The position numbers were made by a program, and so were the translations under genes. The notes beneath the pieces are model-generated. The model saw nothing but the letters and a program-made list of their open reading frames with translations, was not told the origin of the DNA and did not search any database. Source: Oscillospiraceae bacterium (GTDB lineage Bacteria > Bacillota > Clostridia > Oscillospirales > Oscillospiraceae). From it: DNA of 54,019 bases. Each line of letters opens with the position of its first letter. The stretch's first letter is position 1. Location: positions 1-54,019 of the forward strand of contig JAISLF010000032.1 in assembly GCA_031260605.1 (NCBI GenBank). The letters run 5' to 3'. Below are positions 16,823 to 26,196 of the stretch, one piece after another.

Positions 16823-18053
16823 TTATTCAATGCGCAACGTAGTGCTTTTTCTCGCAGGTCAGATTGTGTCGCTGTTTGGCTCGTCGCTTGTGCAGTGCGC
16901 GATTTCGTGGCACATTACGCTTGAAACGCAGTCGGGAACAATGATGACAATCGCGTTGGTTTGCGGATTTCTGCCCACCTTTCTCGTGTCACCCTTTGCC
17001 GGCATCTGGGCGGACCGCTTCAACCGTAAACGGCTGATTATCCTTGCTGACGCGCTTGTCGCAACGGCGACGCTCGGACTCGCGGCGGCGTTTTGGCTCG
17101 GGCTGCGCGACGTGCGCCTGATATTCGCGGTAATGGCGGTGCGCGGTCTGGGGCAGGGAATTCAGCAGCCGGCAGTCAGCTCGCTTCTTCCGGGCATTGT
17201 TCCGCAGGATAAGCTGCTCCGCGTCAACAGCATTAACAGCTCGGCGCAAGCGGCAATGCTGTTAGCGTCACCGGCGTTAGCGGCGGTGCTGATTAGCTTT
17301 GCGTCACTGGAAAACATCTTTATAATTGACATTGCGACGGCGGCTGTCGCAATTGTAATCCTCGGATTTTTCGTCAAGGTCAAGCAAAAGTCGGCAGAGC
17401 CGCAACCCGGAAAAGCAAGCTATCTGCAAGACCTGAAGCTCGGCTTGGGATACATCGCAAAGCATAAACTCATTAAACAGCTGTTCGTATTCAGCGCGGT
17501 GATGTCGATACTTATTTCGCCGATTGCGGTGCTGTACGCGCTGCAGGTTACGCGGCTATTCGGCGCGGACGCATGGAGACTCGGCTTTGCGGACGCGGGC
17601 TTTGCCGCCGGAATGCTGCTCGGCGGCTTATTACTGACAATTTGGGGTGGGTTCAAAAACAAACACAGCACAATGTCACTTGGAATGCTCGTAATGTCAG
17701 CCGGGACGGTGCTTTGCGGAGTTGTATCGAATTTTGCGCTGTATATCGCAATTATGGTTTTCATCGGAGTCTCGCTGCCGATTTTCAACACGCCGGCAAT
17801 TACGCTTTTGCAGGAAAAGGTTGACCCGGATTTTCTGGGGAGGGTGTTCAGCCTGACGACTATGCTTTCGAGTCTTGCAATGCCTCTCGGCCTGATTGTT
17901 TTCGGACCGCTTGCGGACATAATCGGTTTGAACACGCTGTTTATCATAACCGGCGCGGCGCAATTAGCCGTTACGTTGTTTGCCGTGCTCAATAAGACGA
18001 TACGCGCGGCGGGTGTGACGGAGCGTGCCGCACCGGAGGAACCGTCCGAGTAG
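16812..18053 (+). CDS. MFS efflux transporter
   Basis: 413 residues with about 12 membrane helices. The loop after helix 2 reads GIWADRFNRKRLI, the major-facilitator signature between helices 2 and 3. Overall it resembles the macrolide-efflux/DHA-type drug exporters of Firmicutes. It is co-transcribed with the MarR regulator, with an 11-nt overlap. The ATG at 16812 is chosen because the longer frame lies inside marR. The substrate cannot be told from sequence. Confidence 0.85.
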   Translation: MKTNYSMRNVVLFLAGQIVSLFGSSLVQCAISWHITLETQSGTMMTIALVCGFLPTFLVSPFAGIWADRFNRKRLIILADALVATATLGLAAAFWLGLRDVRLIFAVMAVRGLGQGIQQPAVSSLLPGIVPQDKLLRVNSINSSAQAAMLLASPALAAVLISFASLENIFIIDIATAAVAIVILGFFVKVKQKSAEPQPGKASYLQDLKLGLGYIAKHKLIKQLFVFSAVMSILISPIAVLYALQVTRLFGADAWRLGFADAGFAAGMLLGGLLLTIWGGFKNKHSTMSLGMLVMSAGTVLCGVVSNFALYIAIMVFIGVSLPIFNTPAITLLQEKVDPDFLGRVFSLTTMLSSLAMPLGLIVFGPLADIIGLNTLFIITGAAQLAVTLFAVLNKTIRAAGVTERAAPEEPSE

Positions 18054-18071
18054 CCCGACAGACATTTTGCT

Positions 18072-19454
18072 TTATTTTGCGTCGGCGTTCTCCACCCCGC
18101 CGCGTGTCAGCTGCCGAATCCACTTAAATCTGTTCACAACAATCGCGTTCGGTATGCATTTCAGCAGCTGATCCGCTTTGAGAAAGCAGAACGTAACGAC
18201 GGGCGGCCAGTGCAGAACAAGCGCGGAGATTGCCGCCGTCGGTATAGTGAACAGCCACATGGACAGTACATCAACGATAGCCGCGTACCTGGTGTTGCCG
18301 CCGCCCGCGATAATGCCGCTCTCAACCGGGTATTCGTAGCACGTGCCGACCGTTGCAACGGAAAGCACGATAAGAAATTGCAGCGCAAGCGCACGCGTGT
18401 CGCCTGAAATTTCGCTGAAAAGCCCGACGATTCCGCCCCTGAAGGTAAAGAGAAGCGCGCCTGTTGCAATTCCGATTGCGATAAAAATAAGCTGAAGCCG
18501 TTTAGCGTAGCTTTTTACAAGCTCGTACTCGCCCATGCCGACAGTCTTACCGATTGTAACCTGCGCGGCGTTGCAGCACGAAAAGCCGAACACCGTGAAG
18601 ATGGAGAAAATGACGCTCGCAATAGCGTTCGCGGCAATTGTTTCGCCGGAAATTCTGCCGAGAATTGCGGTTTGCGCCGCCTGCGCAATTCCCCAGTTCG
18701 CGCCGGAGGCGACCATCGGCATAGACACGCGCAAAAAGTCCTTGAGGTATCCGAAATCAAACCGCAGAAGCTCACGCAGACGCAGGCACAGCTTTTTGTC
18801 CGCGAACAGGACATATATCAGGATTATGAGCAGCTCAACGCAGCGCGAAATCAGAGTAGCGATTGCCGCGCCGGTGACGCCGAGCCGCGGCGCGCCGAAA
18901 TGCCCGAATATCAGCGCATAGTTGAGCGTAGTGTTTATGCACAGAGTGGCAACCGCCATAACGCTGCCGATCCACGCTGTTTGCACGCTCTGCAGCGAAT
19001 ACACAAGCGCACTTGAAATTGAAAACACAAGATAAGTCCAGCACATAACGCGCAGGTACTTTACGCCTTCGGCGATAATCGGTTCGTCATTTGTCAGCAG
19101 ACGCAGGACATTTTCCGGGAAGAAGAAAGTGACAGCCCAGAAAATCAGTCCGCCTAAAAACGCGAATTTCAGCCCGAGAGAAATAATGCGCTTTATTGGG
19201 TCAATTTCCTCCCGACCCCAGTATTGCGAGCAAAGAGCGGCAATGCCCGCGCCGATTCCGCCGATTAGGCTTTGCAGAATGAACTGAATCTGGTTGACAA
19301 GCGCCGCGCCGGAAAGAGCCGCCTCCGAATATCCGCCGAGCATAAAATTGTCGGCAAGGTTAACGCCGAGTGTAACAATACCCTGAATAGCAATGACAAA
19401 CAGCAGTGGAAAGAACGTGCGGTAAAGTAAAGTGTAGCTTTTTTTCTTAATCAT
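18072..19454 (-). CDS. MATE-family efflux transporter
   Basis: 460 residues with about 12 membrane helices. The pattern fits cation-coupled multidrug/toxin exporters: an N-terminal half with NLADNFMLGGYSEAAL and a repeat in the C-terminal half. The ATG at 19454 has AAAGGAT upstream; the longer open frame runs into repeat copy D and is not used. It converges on the MFS gene with 18 bp between stops. Substrate unknown. Confidence 0.88.
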   Translation of the reverse strand: MIKKKSYTLLYRTFFPLLFVIAIQGIVTLGVNLADNFMLGGYSEAALSGAALVNQIQFILQSLIGGIGAGIAALCSQYWGREEIDPIKRIISLGLKFAFLGGLIFWAVTFFFPENVLRLLTNDEPIIAEGVKYLRVMCWTYLVFSISSALVYSLQSVQTAWIGSVMAVATLCINTTLNYALIFGHFGAPRLGVTGAAIATLISRCVELLIILIYVLFADKKLCLRLRELLRFDFGYLKDFLRVSMPMVASGANWGIAQAAQTAILGRISGETIAANAIASVIFSIFTVFGFSCCNAAQVTIGKTVGMGEYELVKSYAKRLQLIFIAIGIATGALLFTFRGGIVGLFSEISGDTRALALQFLIVLSVATVGTCYEYPVESGIIAGGGNTRYAAIVDVLSMWLFTIPTAAISALVLHWPPVVTFCFLKADQLLKCIPNAIVVNRFKWIRQLTRGGVENADAK

Positions 19455-19544
19455 TTCGGATCCTTTTTTCTTTTTATAAGAGTATAGCAGAAGATTTTGA
19501 ATAGGGCAAGGGGATTTTTGTTTTGGTAAAGGAAACTTAGGGGC

Positions 19545-20500
19545 GTAGCTTTGACTTTGGTGCGTGCAGCCGTGTGCCGCGGGGTGCGGTATTTGTAATT
19601 GGGGCGAAGCTTCGCCTCGCCGCGCTGCTTTACGCCTGCGCGGCGGGCGGTTACTTTCTTGCTGCGGCAAGAAAGTAACCAAAGAAGCCGCTTTAAGGGC
19701 CTGCTCTCGTTGTCCGCATTTGTAACGCAGGCGTTTCTCCCCACAAGTTTGGGAAAGTCCCTCCGATTAGGTCAAGCAGGAGGCAACGGTCGGCTAACGC
19801 CGACGGGCGCCAACCGGAATTTGGCGAAGCCAACCCGCACCGCGCCCTGCGCTGTTGGGTGCGGCAAGCAGTTGCGTGTCCCGACGCGCAAAGCGCGGAG
19901 GCAGACGGACGCACCCGACGCACCCACATAGTAGGGTGCGGTGGTACGACGCAAAGGTCTGCGGCAAACCAGACAAGGGACGTCGGGGACGCCGTCCCCT
20001 ACGGAGATTGTCGTGGTAACGGGGCATTGCCTTGAATCGTAAGTTTGCACCCGCTGCAACAACAAACCCGCCCCGTCGGGACACGCACCGCATTGCCGCA
20101 ACACGTGCGGCAGCAATCGTAGCAGCAATATCCTTCCGGTTGGCACCCGTAGGCAGTTCGCGGCAAGCTACAGCCTTACCCGAGTCACCAACGCCGCGAC
20201 AGGCTTCGCCCCTGCGTGCGGCGATGCGCAAGCGTTCGCCGCTACCACCGCAATACGTCGCGGGGACAGGCACAATCTGCATTGCCCACGACCGCAGTTC
20301 CCGTATAGAAAAAAGATTGCTTCTTCTAAAGAAGTCGCCCCTTTTTGGTTACTTTTTCCGGCGAAGCGGAAAAAGTAACCGCCCGCCGCGTAGGCGCGAA
20401 GCAGCGCGGTGAGGCGAAGCTTCACCGCAATTACAAACAACGCACCCTGCGCCGCAGTTCTACGGTTGCACCCAAGTAAAAGCAAAACAGAACGGCGAAG
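19545..20500 (+). repeat. Dispersed non-coding element, copy D
   Basis: Full-length copy. Left hairpin 19649-19662/19667-19680 (TGCG loop) and right hairpin 20347-20360/20367-20380 have the same outer GGTTACTTT arms but different inner pairs. It ends just before the infC promoter. Several frames are open across it, but the same peptide is read in different frames in other copies and no ribosome site precedes them, so it is not called coding. Confidence 0.8.
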
Positions 20501-20508
20501 CAAACCAC

Positions 20509-20600
20509 GGGCGACCGAGGACGGTCGCCCCTACGGTGTTCCCCGCGAAAATCCTCCCAGCGACGGCGTGCGGCAGGTTGCCGCCCCTACGTCCGCCAAA
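20509..20600. repeat. Two short GTAGGGG-type palindromes
   Basis: GGGCGACCG/CGGTCGCCC at 20509-20530, and a second (GCGGCA/TGCCGC) near 20574-20590, both followed by CCCTACG. Confidence 0.65.
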
Positions 20601-20652
20601 GCCCCAGCGTCCCCTACAAAAGCGAAGCCACACAAAATCCCAAAATTTACTA

Positions 20653-20681
20653 TTGACAACCGCCCGGATTCGTGCTATTAT
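20653..20681 (+). promoter_or_regulatory. Sigma-A promoter of infC-rpmI-rplT-rpmB
   Basis: TTGACA at 20653-20658, a 17-nt spacer, TATTAT at 20676-20681. Start near 20688. Confidence 0.85.
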
Positions 20682-20687
20682 AACTTC

Positions 20688-20841
20688 AAAGTGAAACGAA
20701 AGTTTCCACCTGTCGGCATTATGAGCCGCATCACGGTTATTTCTCAAAATTGCGCGAAAAAGCCTTTTCGCCGTTTGCGAAGCCGTGATGAGTCACGGCT
20801 TTTTACTTTTTGTGCGAGTATTTTTCAAGGAGACAAACAGC
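20688..20841 (+). promoter_or_regulatory. infC leader with attenuator (L20-leader-like)
   Basis: About 150 nt of untranslated leader. It contains a terminator hairpin (20780-20788/20793-20801) followed by a T-rich run. An upstream segment CATCACGG (20729-20736) is exactly complementary to CCGTGATG (20783-20790) and could form an antiterminator. In Bacillus subtilis the same operon is controlled by L20 through leader attenuation; that mechanism is inferred here. Confidence 0.65.
20780..20811 (+). terminator. Attenuator terminator in the infC leader
   Basis: 9-bp stem, 4-nt loop, then TTTACTTTTT. It sits between the promoter and infC. Confidence 0.8.
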
Positions 20842-21498
20842 ATAGCCACCGCAATTAAGCACGAAATCAACGAGCAGATCCGCGACAAAGAGGTTCGGCT
20901 CGTTGCGCAGGACGGCACACCTCTCGGCATAATGGGACCGAAGGATGCCTTAAAGCGCGCAATCGCCGAGGGACTCGACCTTGTAAAGGTCAGCCCGACG
21001 GCAAAACCGCCCGTTTGTAAGATAATGGACTACGGCAAGTTTAAGTTCGACCAGCAAAAGCGTGAAAAGGAGCAGAAAAAGGCGTCCCACGCAGTTGAGC
21101 TTAAAGAAATCAAAATGTCGCCGAGTATCGGGCAAAACGACTTTGACACAAAGCTGCGCAACGGTAAGAAATTCATTTCCTCCGGAGATCGGCTCAAGGT
21201 TACGGTTCGTTTTCGCGGCAGAGAGATGACGCATCTGGACATCGGACGGGCGCATCTTCTGGATTTTGCGGAGGCCTGCTCTGATATTGCCGTTGTGGAC
21301 AAGGCGCCGAATCTTGAGGGAAAGCTCATGAGCATTTTCCTGTCACCGAAGCCCGCGCTAAAGGAGCAAAAGCCGCCGAAAACGCAGACGGCAAAGGAAG
21401 CCGCTCCCGCAGAAGAAAAGCAGGAAGCAAAGCCGCAGGAAAAAACAACTGAGACACTGCCCGCCGAGCCGAAAGCCGAAACGCCGGCCGCAGAATAA
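20842..21498 (+). CDS. infC: Translation initiation factor IF-3 (apparent AUA start)
   Basis: 218 residues. IF-3 binds the 30S subunit and checks start-codon pairing. The core reads [13 protein letters not shown], then [15 protein letters not shown] and the C-domain signature [17 protein letters not shown]. The last 50 residues are a Pro/Glu/Lys-rich tail. No ATG, GTG or TTG is well placed: AAGGAGA ends 9 nt before an in-frame ATA at 20842. An ATT at 20854 is 21 nt away, too far. infC is known for rare starts (AUU in E. coli) that IF-3 itself discriminates against, giving autoregulation. First gene of infC-rpmI-rplT. Confidence 0.92.
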   Translation: MATAIKHEINEQIRDKEVRLVAQDGTPLGIMGPKDALKRAIAEGLDLVKVSPTAKPPVCKIMDYGKFKFDQQKREKEQKKASHAVELKEIKMSPSIGQNDFDTKLRNGKKFISSGDRLKVTVRFRGREMTHLDIGRAHLLDFAEACSDIAVVDKAPNLEGKLMSIFLSPKPALKEQKPPKTQTAKEAAPAEEKQEAKPQEKTTETLPAEPKAETPAAE

Positions 21499-21574
21499 AG
21501 GCCGCACACTACAGAATAAAGCCGCATACCGGGCTTCTGCCCCATTGCGATTTTTAATTAAACAGGAGTTAATT

Positions 21575-21772
21575 ATGCCGAAAATAAAAACACACAGCGG
21601 CGCAAAAAAACGCTTCAGCCTGACGAAATCGGGTCTTGTAAAGCGTGCGCACGCGAATAAAAGTCACATTCTGAACAAGAAATCGACAAAGCGCAAGCGC
21701 GGTCTGCGCAAGGGCACCTATGCCGACGTGACAAATGCGCCCGCAATCAAGCAGCTTATCCCTTACAAATAA
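21575..21772 (+). CDS. rpmI: Large-subunit ribosomal protein bL35
   Basis: 65 residues, very basic, starting [13 protein letters not shown] as in bL35. The ATG at 21575 has CAGGAG upstream. It lies between infC and rplT, as in most bacteria. Confidence 0.95.
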   Translation: MPKIKTHSGAKKRFSLTKSGLVKRAHANKSHILNKKSTKRKRGLRKGTYADVTNAPAIKQLIPYK

Positions 21773-21869
21773 ACCGTGAGCATCGCTCAAAGATAAGTTT
21801 TCGCAACCCGGTCTAACGACCATACGCCCGCCGTGTGCGGGAATCAAAATACATTCGGAGAAGATGTAA

Positions 21870-22223
21870 ATGGCAAGAGTAAAAGGTGCGCTGTCTACCC
21901 GTAAAAGACGCAAAAAAATACTCCGCCTCGCCAAGGGATACTTCGGGGCAAAATCAAAGCATTACAAGATGGCCAATCAGGCCGTTATGAAGAGCCTGCG
22001 TTACGCGTATGTCGGACGCAAGCTAAAAAAGCGCCAGTTCCGCTCGCTGTGGATTACGCGCATTTCCGCGGCATGCCGCTTGAATGACATTAACTATTCA
22101 CGCTTCATTAACGGACTTAAAAAGGCAGGAATCGGGCTTAACCGCAAGAGCCTGTCAGAGATTGCAATACACCAGCCGGACGCTTTTGCGGCACTCGTCG
22201 CAACAGCCAAGGCAAACATATAA
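21870..22223 (+). CDS. rplT: Large-subunit ribosomal protein bL20
   Basis: 117 residues. bL20 is an early 23S rRNA assembly protein and, in Bacillus, the repressor of its own operon. Motifs: [17 protein letters not shown] at the N-terminus and [19 protein letters not shown]. The gap to rpmI is 97 nt, long enough for a further RNA structure, though I see no clear one. Confidence 0.95.
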   Translation: MARVKGALSTRKRRKKILRLAKGYFGAKSKHYKMANQAVMKSLRYAYVGRKLKKRQFRSLWITRISAACRLNDINYSRFINGLKKAGIGLNRKSLSEIAIHQPDAFAALVATAKANI

Positions 22224-22236
22224 GGAGGAACGCAAA

Positions 22237-22422
22237 ATGGCAAAATGTGATTATTGCGGTAAGGGTGTGACCTTCGGAATTCAGGTCAGCCACTCGCACA
22301 GACGTTCCAACAGAACCTGGAAGCCCAATGTGAAGCGCGTCGCCGCCATTGTAGACGGAACGCCTAAGCATGTACACGTCTGCACGCGCTGCCTGCGCTC
22401 AGGAAAGGTACAGCGGAGCTAA
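22237..22422 (+). CDS. rpmB: Large-subunit ribosomal protein bL28 (zinc form)
   Basis: 61 residues with CDYCG near the N-terminus and CTRCL near the C-terminus. These two C-x2-C pairs define the zinc-binding form of bL28. The ATG at 22237 has AAGGAGG upstream. It lies 13 nt after rplT, so it is part of the infC operon. rpmB is usually encoded alone or elsewhere, so this linkage is less common. Confidence 0.93.
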   Translation: MAKCDYCGKGVTFGIQVSHSHRRSNRTWKPNVKRVAAIVDGTPKHVHVCTRCLRSGKVQRS

Positions 22423-22446
22423 ATCCGCACAGGAAGCAACGAACAT

Positions 22447-22518
22447 TTCAGCCCGACTTATGTTTTTTCGGAGCAAGCCGGGAGGCATATACACGTTTCC
22501 CGAAAGGCGCGGGCTGAA
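22447..22518 (+). other. Structured intergenic segment upstream of proC
   Basis: A 9-bp perfect outer stem (TTCAGCCCG 22447-22455 with CGGGCTGAA 22510-22518) encloses a smaller stem (CGGGA 22479-22483 with TCCCG 22498-22502). It matches no riboswitch I can name. It could be a leader RNA or part of the rpmB 3' end. Confidence 0.4.
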
Positions 22519-22548
22519 TAACTATAATTGGTTCAAGTTAGTTCTACG

Positions 22549-22567
22549 CCGCGAAAGCGGCGTTAAC
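22549..22567 (+). other. GNRA hairpin before proC
   Basis: ACGCCGC and GCGGCGT form a stem closed by a GAAA tetraloop, about 20 nt before the proC start codon. It could affect translation or mark the mRNA 5' region. Confidence 0.5.
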
Positions 22568-22590
22568 TTTATTCGCAAAAAGGTAATTTG

Positions 22591-23358
22591 TTGAAAGCAA
22601 AAACCAATACAAATACAAAATACGGCGTTTTCGGTGTCGGACATTTGGGGCACGCCATTTGCGCGGCGCTTCACGGCGCGGCAGGAGTGCCGATTGCCGA
22701 CGTTTACATCGGCGTGCGCCCTGAAAAGGCGAATCCGCAAAACGGCGTTTTCGGCTCTATGCCGGAGCTTGCCGGAGCGGCGGATGTTGTCTTTATGACG
22801 GTTCGCCCCGCAGTTTTTCGCGAAATGGCGCAGGAGCTTGCAAAAGCCGATTACTCAGGCAAAACCGTAGTTTCCTGTATGGCGGGTGTGTCGTCGGCTG
22901 AATGTTGCGCGGCGCTGCCGGGAGCCGAGCTTGTACTTGCAATGCCGACGACCTCCGTCGAGGACGGCTGCGGCGTTATTGCATACACGAAGTGCTCCGC
23001 CGGGCTTGCTCAGGTTTTTGCGAAATTCGGCATTGCCGTCGAGACAACAGAGGACGAGCTGCCAAAGTATACGGCGTTTTCCGGCTGCGGACTCGGCTTT
23101 GCCGCAAGAATGATTTCTGCGTATATATCGGCGGGCGTGTCCCTCGGTCTTACCGAAAAGGACTGCCGTGATATAGCGGAGGCTCTTTTCACCGCCGCCG
23201 CAAAGGGCGACCCGAAGGCGACGGTAACAGCCGTTGTAACGCCGGGCGGAGTAACCGAGCGCGGCATTATCGCGATGGAAACCGAAAAGTCAAATATCGA
23301 CGGGCTGGCTGAAATGGCAGTAACCGCCGCATATGACAAGGTACGCGGCAGGAAATAA
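22591..23358 (+). CDS. proC: Pyrroline-5-carboxylate reductase
   Basis: About 255 residues. Catalyses the last step of proline synthesis, reducing pyrroline-5-carboxylate with NAD(P)H. An N-terminal Rossmann motif (GVFGVGHLGHAI) and the C-terminal dimer-domain signature (VVTPGGVTERGI) are seen. Two adjacent TTG codons (22588 and 22591) could start; AAAAGG lies at better spacing for the second. No other proline gene is adjacent. A structured segment lies upstream. Confidence 0.85.
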   Translation: MKAKTNTNTKYGVFGVGHLGHAICAALHGAAGVPIADVYIGVRPEKANPQNGVFGSMPELAGAADVVFMTVRPAVFREMAQELAKADYSGKTVVSCMAGVSSAECCAALPGAELVLAMPTTSVEDGCGVIAYTKCSAGLAQVFAKFGIAVETTEDELPKYTAFSGCGLGFAARMISAYISAGVSLGLTEKDCRDIAEALFTAAAKGDPKATVTAVVTPGGVTERGIIAMETEKSNIDGLAEMAVTAAYDKVRGRK

Positions 23359-23408
23359 TTAAGTACAGGATAAACGTGCGTTAGGCACACAGGACATTAT
23401 AATAAACC

Positions 23409-25142
23409 TTGAGATTCAAACACTGGAAAATTCGCGGCTTTAACCGCAGCGATGCAATAGAGCTTTTAGACGCGGGAATTGCAAATATCCCCGCGTGTAT
23501 TCTTGCGTCCAGAGGTATAACAGACAAGGAACAGGCGCTAAACTTCACGTCTGACGATCTCAAAAGGTGCCATTCGCCGTTTGCAATGCGCGATATGGAT
23601 AAGGCTGTCGCGGCAATACTCAGCGCAGTTAAAGACGGCGAAAAAATCGCGGTTTACGGCGATTATGACGTGGACGGCATAACGGCAACCGCACTGATGT
23701 ACGAGGCGCTGTGCGAGATGGGCGCGGATAATGCCGTAATATACATCCCCTCCCGTGAGGACGAGGGCTACGGACTGAACAAGCAGGCAATAGACTGGCT
23801 TGCGGGGCAGGGCGTTGCCTTTGTAATAACGGTAGACTGCGGAATAACAGGTGCGGCTGAAATTGCGTATCTGTATGAAAAGGGTATGCGCGCCGTCGTG
23901 ACAGACCACCACAATTTGCCGGCGCTTGAGCTTGTGCCGGTGTGCGAGGCTGTAATTAACCCGAAGCGACCCGACTGCGAGTACCCGAATAAGGACCTCG
24001 CCGGCGTCGGAGTTGCGTTTAAGCTTGCGCAGGCGCTCCTTGCCTCAAAAGCCGGAATGCCGGTCAGGTCAGTGCTGGACAGGTTTGCAGACCTTGTCGC
24101 GATGGGCACAATAGCGGACGTTATGAGCGTTATCGGAGAAAACAGGGTGCTGATTCGCCGGGGTCTGCAAAAATTGCGGGAAGAGCCGCGCCCGGGAATC
24201 GCCGCGCTTATAGCCGCGTGCAACCTTGCGCCGGATATGCTGAACACGGCCGCAATCGGCTTTACGCTCGCACCGCGCATAAACGCGGCGGGACGAATGG
24301 GACAGCCGATGGTTGCAGCCCGCCTTATGCTTGCAAAGAACCTCTCCGAGGGGGAGGAGTTTGCGGGTGCGCTTATTCAGCTGAACAATCAGCGGCGCGA
24401 AATTGAGCAGGTTGTGTTTGATGAGGTTGTCAGAGGACTTGAAGATAAGCCGCCCAGAGGGCCTGTTATTCTGTCAAGCAAAAGCTGGCATCAGGGCGTT
24501 TCAGGAATAGTCGCGGCAAAAACAGCGGAAAAATATCTTTTCCCGACGATTATTTTGTGCGACGAGGAAAACGGCGTTTCAAAAGGCTCGTGCCGCAGCT
24601 TCGGCAATTTCAAGATGTTCAGCGGACTCGCGCAGTGCGGCGACCTGCTGATAAACTACGGCGGACACGATATGGCGGCGGGCGTAACGATAAAAACGGA
24701 GAATATTCCGCTGCTGCGCGAAAGGCTGTCGGAAATTTACCACAAAGAGATTCAGCTTCCGCCGGAGCCGACGATGATTGCGGATTTTATCGTGGATAAG
24801 CCGGACAAAATGCTCACAATAAAGAACATTACAGACATCGCGGATATTGAACCGTTCGGTCCCGGCAACATTCCGCCGCTTCTTGCAATAAAAGAAGCTG
24901 AAATGCTTGTTTGCCAGGCGATCGGCGGCGGACTTCATACACGCCTTGTTCTCGGAGCCGGAGGTACGCGCTTTAACGCGATTTTCTTCGGCATAGCGCC
25001 GGACGCGATAGGCGTTGCCGTCGGCGAAAAGTGCGACATCGCTTTTGAACCGATGATAAACGAGTTTCGCGGAAACCGTTCTGTGCAGCTGCGTTTGTTT
25101 GACGTGCGGCCGTCAGGTCTTGGAGAATTCGAAAATGCGTAA
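23409..25142 (+). CDS. recJ: Single-stranded-DNA-specific exonuclease RecJ
   Basis: 577 residues. RecJ degrades single-stranded DNA 5' to 3' in recombination and mismatch repair. DHH-family metal motifs are clear: YGDYDVDGITATAL, ITVDCGIT and VVTDHHNLP. The DHHA1 region has SSKSWHQGVSGIVA and YGGHDMAAG, followed by a C-terminal OB-like region. TTG start; the ribosome site (AGGA) is weak. The 3' end overlaps ispG by 8 nt. Confidence 0.93.
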   Translation: MRFKHWKIRGFNRSDAIELLDAGIANIPACILASRGITDKEQALNFTSDDLKRCHSPFAMRDMDKAVAAILSAVKDGEKIAVYGDYDVDGITATALMYEALCEMGADNAVIYIPSREDEGYGLNKQAIDWLAGQGVAFVITVDCGITGAAEIAYLYEKGMRAVVTDHHNLPALELVPVCEAVINPKRPDCEYPNKDLAGVGVAFKLAQALLASKAGMPVRSVLDRFADLVAMGTIADVMSVIGENRVLIRRGLQKLREEPRPGIAALIAACNLAPDMLNTAAIGFTLAPRINAAGRMGQPMVAARLMLAKNLSEGEEFAGALIQLNNQRREIEQVVFDEVVRGLEDKPPRGPVILSSKSWHQGVSGIVAAKTAEKYLFPTIILCDEENGVSKGSCRSFGNFKMFSGLAQCGDLLINYGGHDMAAGVTIKTENIPLLRERLSEIYHKEIQLPPEPTMIADFIVDKPDKMLTIKNITDIADIEPFGPGNIPPLLAIKEAEMLVCQAIGGGLHTRLVLGAGGTRFNAIFFGIAPDAIGVAVGEKCDIAFEPMINEFRGNRSVQLRLFDVRPSGLGEFENA

Positions 25143-26196
25143 ATTAACGCGAAAAATAAATGTCGGCGGCGTGGAAATAGGCGGCGGAGCGCAAATCCCC
25201 GTGCAGTCAATGCTGACAGTCCCGCTTGAGAATACGAGCGCGGCGGCGGAGCAAATCAGCGCGCTTGCCAGAGCCGGGTGCGACATTGTCCGCGCGGCAG
25301 TGCCCAGTGAAGCAGCTGCCGAGGGACTCGAAGTTGTCCGGAAAACATCGCCGCTGCCGATAGTCGCGGACATTCATTTCGACTGGCGGCTGGCAATTGC
25401 GGCGGTGCGCGCCGGAGCGGACAAAATCCGTGTAAATCCGGGGAATATCGGAGGGCGCGAAAATGTGCAAAAGGTAGCGCAGAGCTGTCTCGCGGCGGGA
25501 ATCCCGATTCGCGTCGGCGTAAACAGCGGAAGCGTGCCAAAAGATATTCTTGAAGAGTTCGGCGGGCAAAACTCACCGCAGGCCTTAGTGAAAACCGCCC
25601 TGCGAGAGCTTGAAACGCTTGCAGACTGCGGTTTTTTTGATGTCTGCCTGTCGGTAAAGTCCTCCTCCGTGCCTGTGATGATAGAAAGCTACCGCCTTTT
25701 GTCGTCACAAACAAAAAGCCCCCTCCAACTCGGTGTAACGGAAGCGGGCGGCCGCGAAAACGGAGTTATCGCCTCAAGCGTCGGCATAGGTGCGCTTCTT
25801 GCGGACGGCATAGGAGACACAATTCGCGTTTCGCTGACGGCGGATCCTGTGTACGAGGTAAAAGCCGGCATTTCAATACTGCGCGCGCTCGGTCTGCGCG
25901 AGGGCGGCTTTCACGTAATATCCTGCCCGACCTGCGGCAGAACGGTGTGTGACGTTATCGGGCTTGCTGAAACAGTGGAGCAAAAGCTCTCCGAGCTGCC
26001 GCAGCCAAAAAAAACGGTAGAGGTTGCGGTTATGGGCTGTGCGGTAAACGGACCGGGAGAGGCAAAGCGCGCGGACTTCGGCGCTGCCTGCGGAGACGGT
26101 ATGGCGGTTCTGTTTCGCAGCGGCGAGATTGTCGGTCGGTGCCGGGAGGACGAAATCGTTCAAAAACTAATAGATTTTGCGCAGGAAGCAGAATAA
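25135..26196 (+). CDS. ispG: 4-hydroxy-3-methylbut-2-enyl diphosphate synthase (IspG)
   Basis: 353 residues. IspG is a 4Fe-4S enzyme that reduces MEcPP to HMBPP in the non-mevalonate isoprenoid pathway. Motifs: IPVQSMLTVPLENT, VADIHFDW, KIRVNPGNIGG, GVTEAGG, and the cluster cysteines in SCPTCGR and VMGCAVNGPGEA. The ATG at 25135 lies inside the end of recJ and has GGAG upstream. Length is normal. Confidence 0.95.
   Translation: MRKLTRKINVGGVEIGGGAQIPVQSMLTVPLENTSAAAEQISALARAGCDIVRAAVPSEAAAEGLEVVRKTSPLPIVADIHFDWRLAIAAVRAGADKIRVNPGNIGGRENVQKVAQSCLAAGIPIRVGVNSGSVPKDILEEFGGQNSPQALVKTALRELETLADCGFFDVCLSVKSSSVPVMIESYRLLSSQTKSPLQLGVTEAGGRENGVIASSVGIGALLADGIGDTIRVSLTADPVYEVKAGISILRALGLREGGFHVISCPTCGRTVCDVIGLAETVEQKLSELPQPKKTVEVAVMGCAVNGPGEAKRADFGAACGDGMAVLFRSGEIVGRCREDEIVQKLIDFAQEAE

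Noticed and set aside
19455..19682. N-terminal extension of the MATE gene to 19682
   Set aside because: The extra 76 residues are translated repeat sequence; the ATG at 19454 has a ribosome site and fits the family.
20785..20841. ATG at 20785 as the infC start
   Set aside because: It lies inside the terminator hairpin of the leader, has no ribosome site, and adds 19 residues with no match to IF-3.
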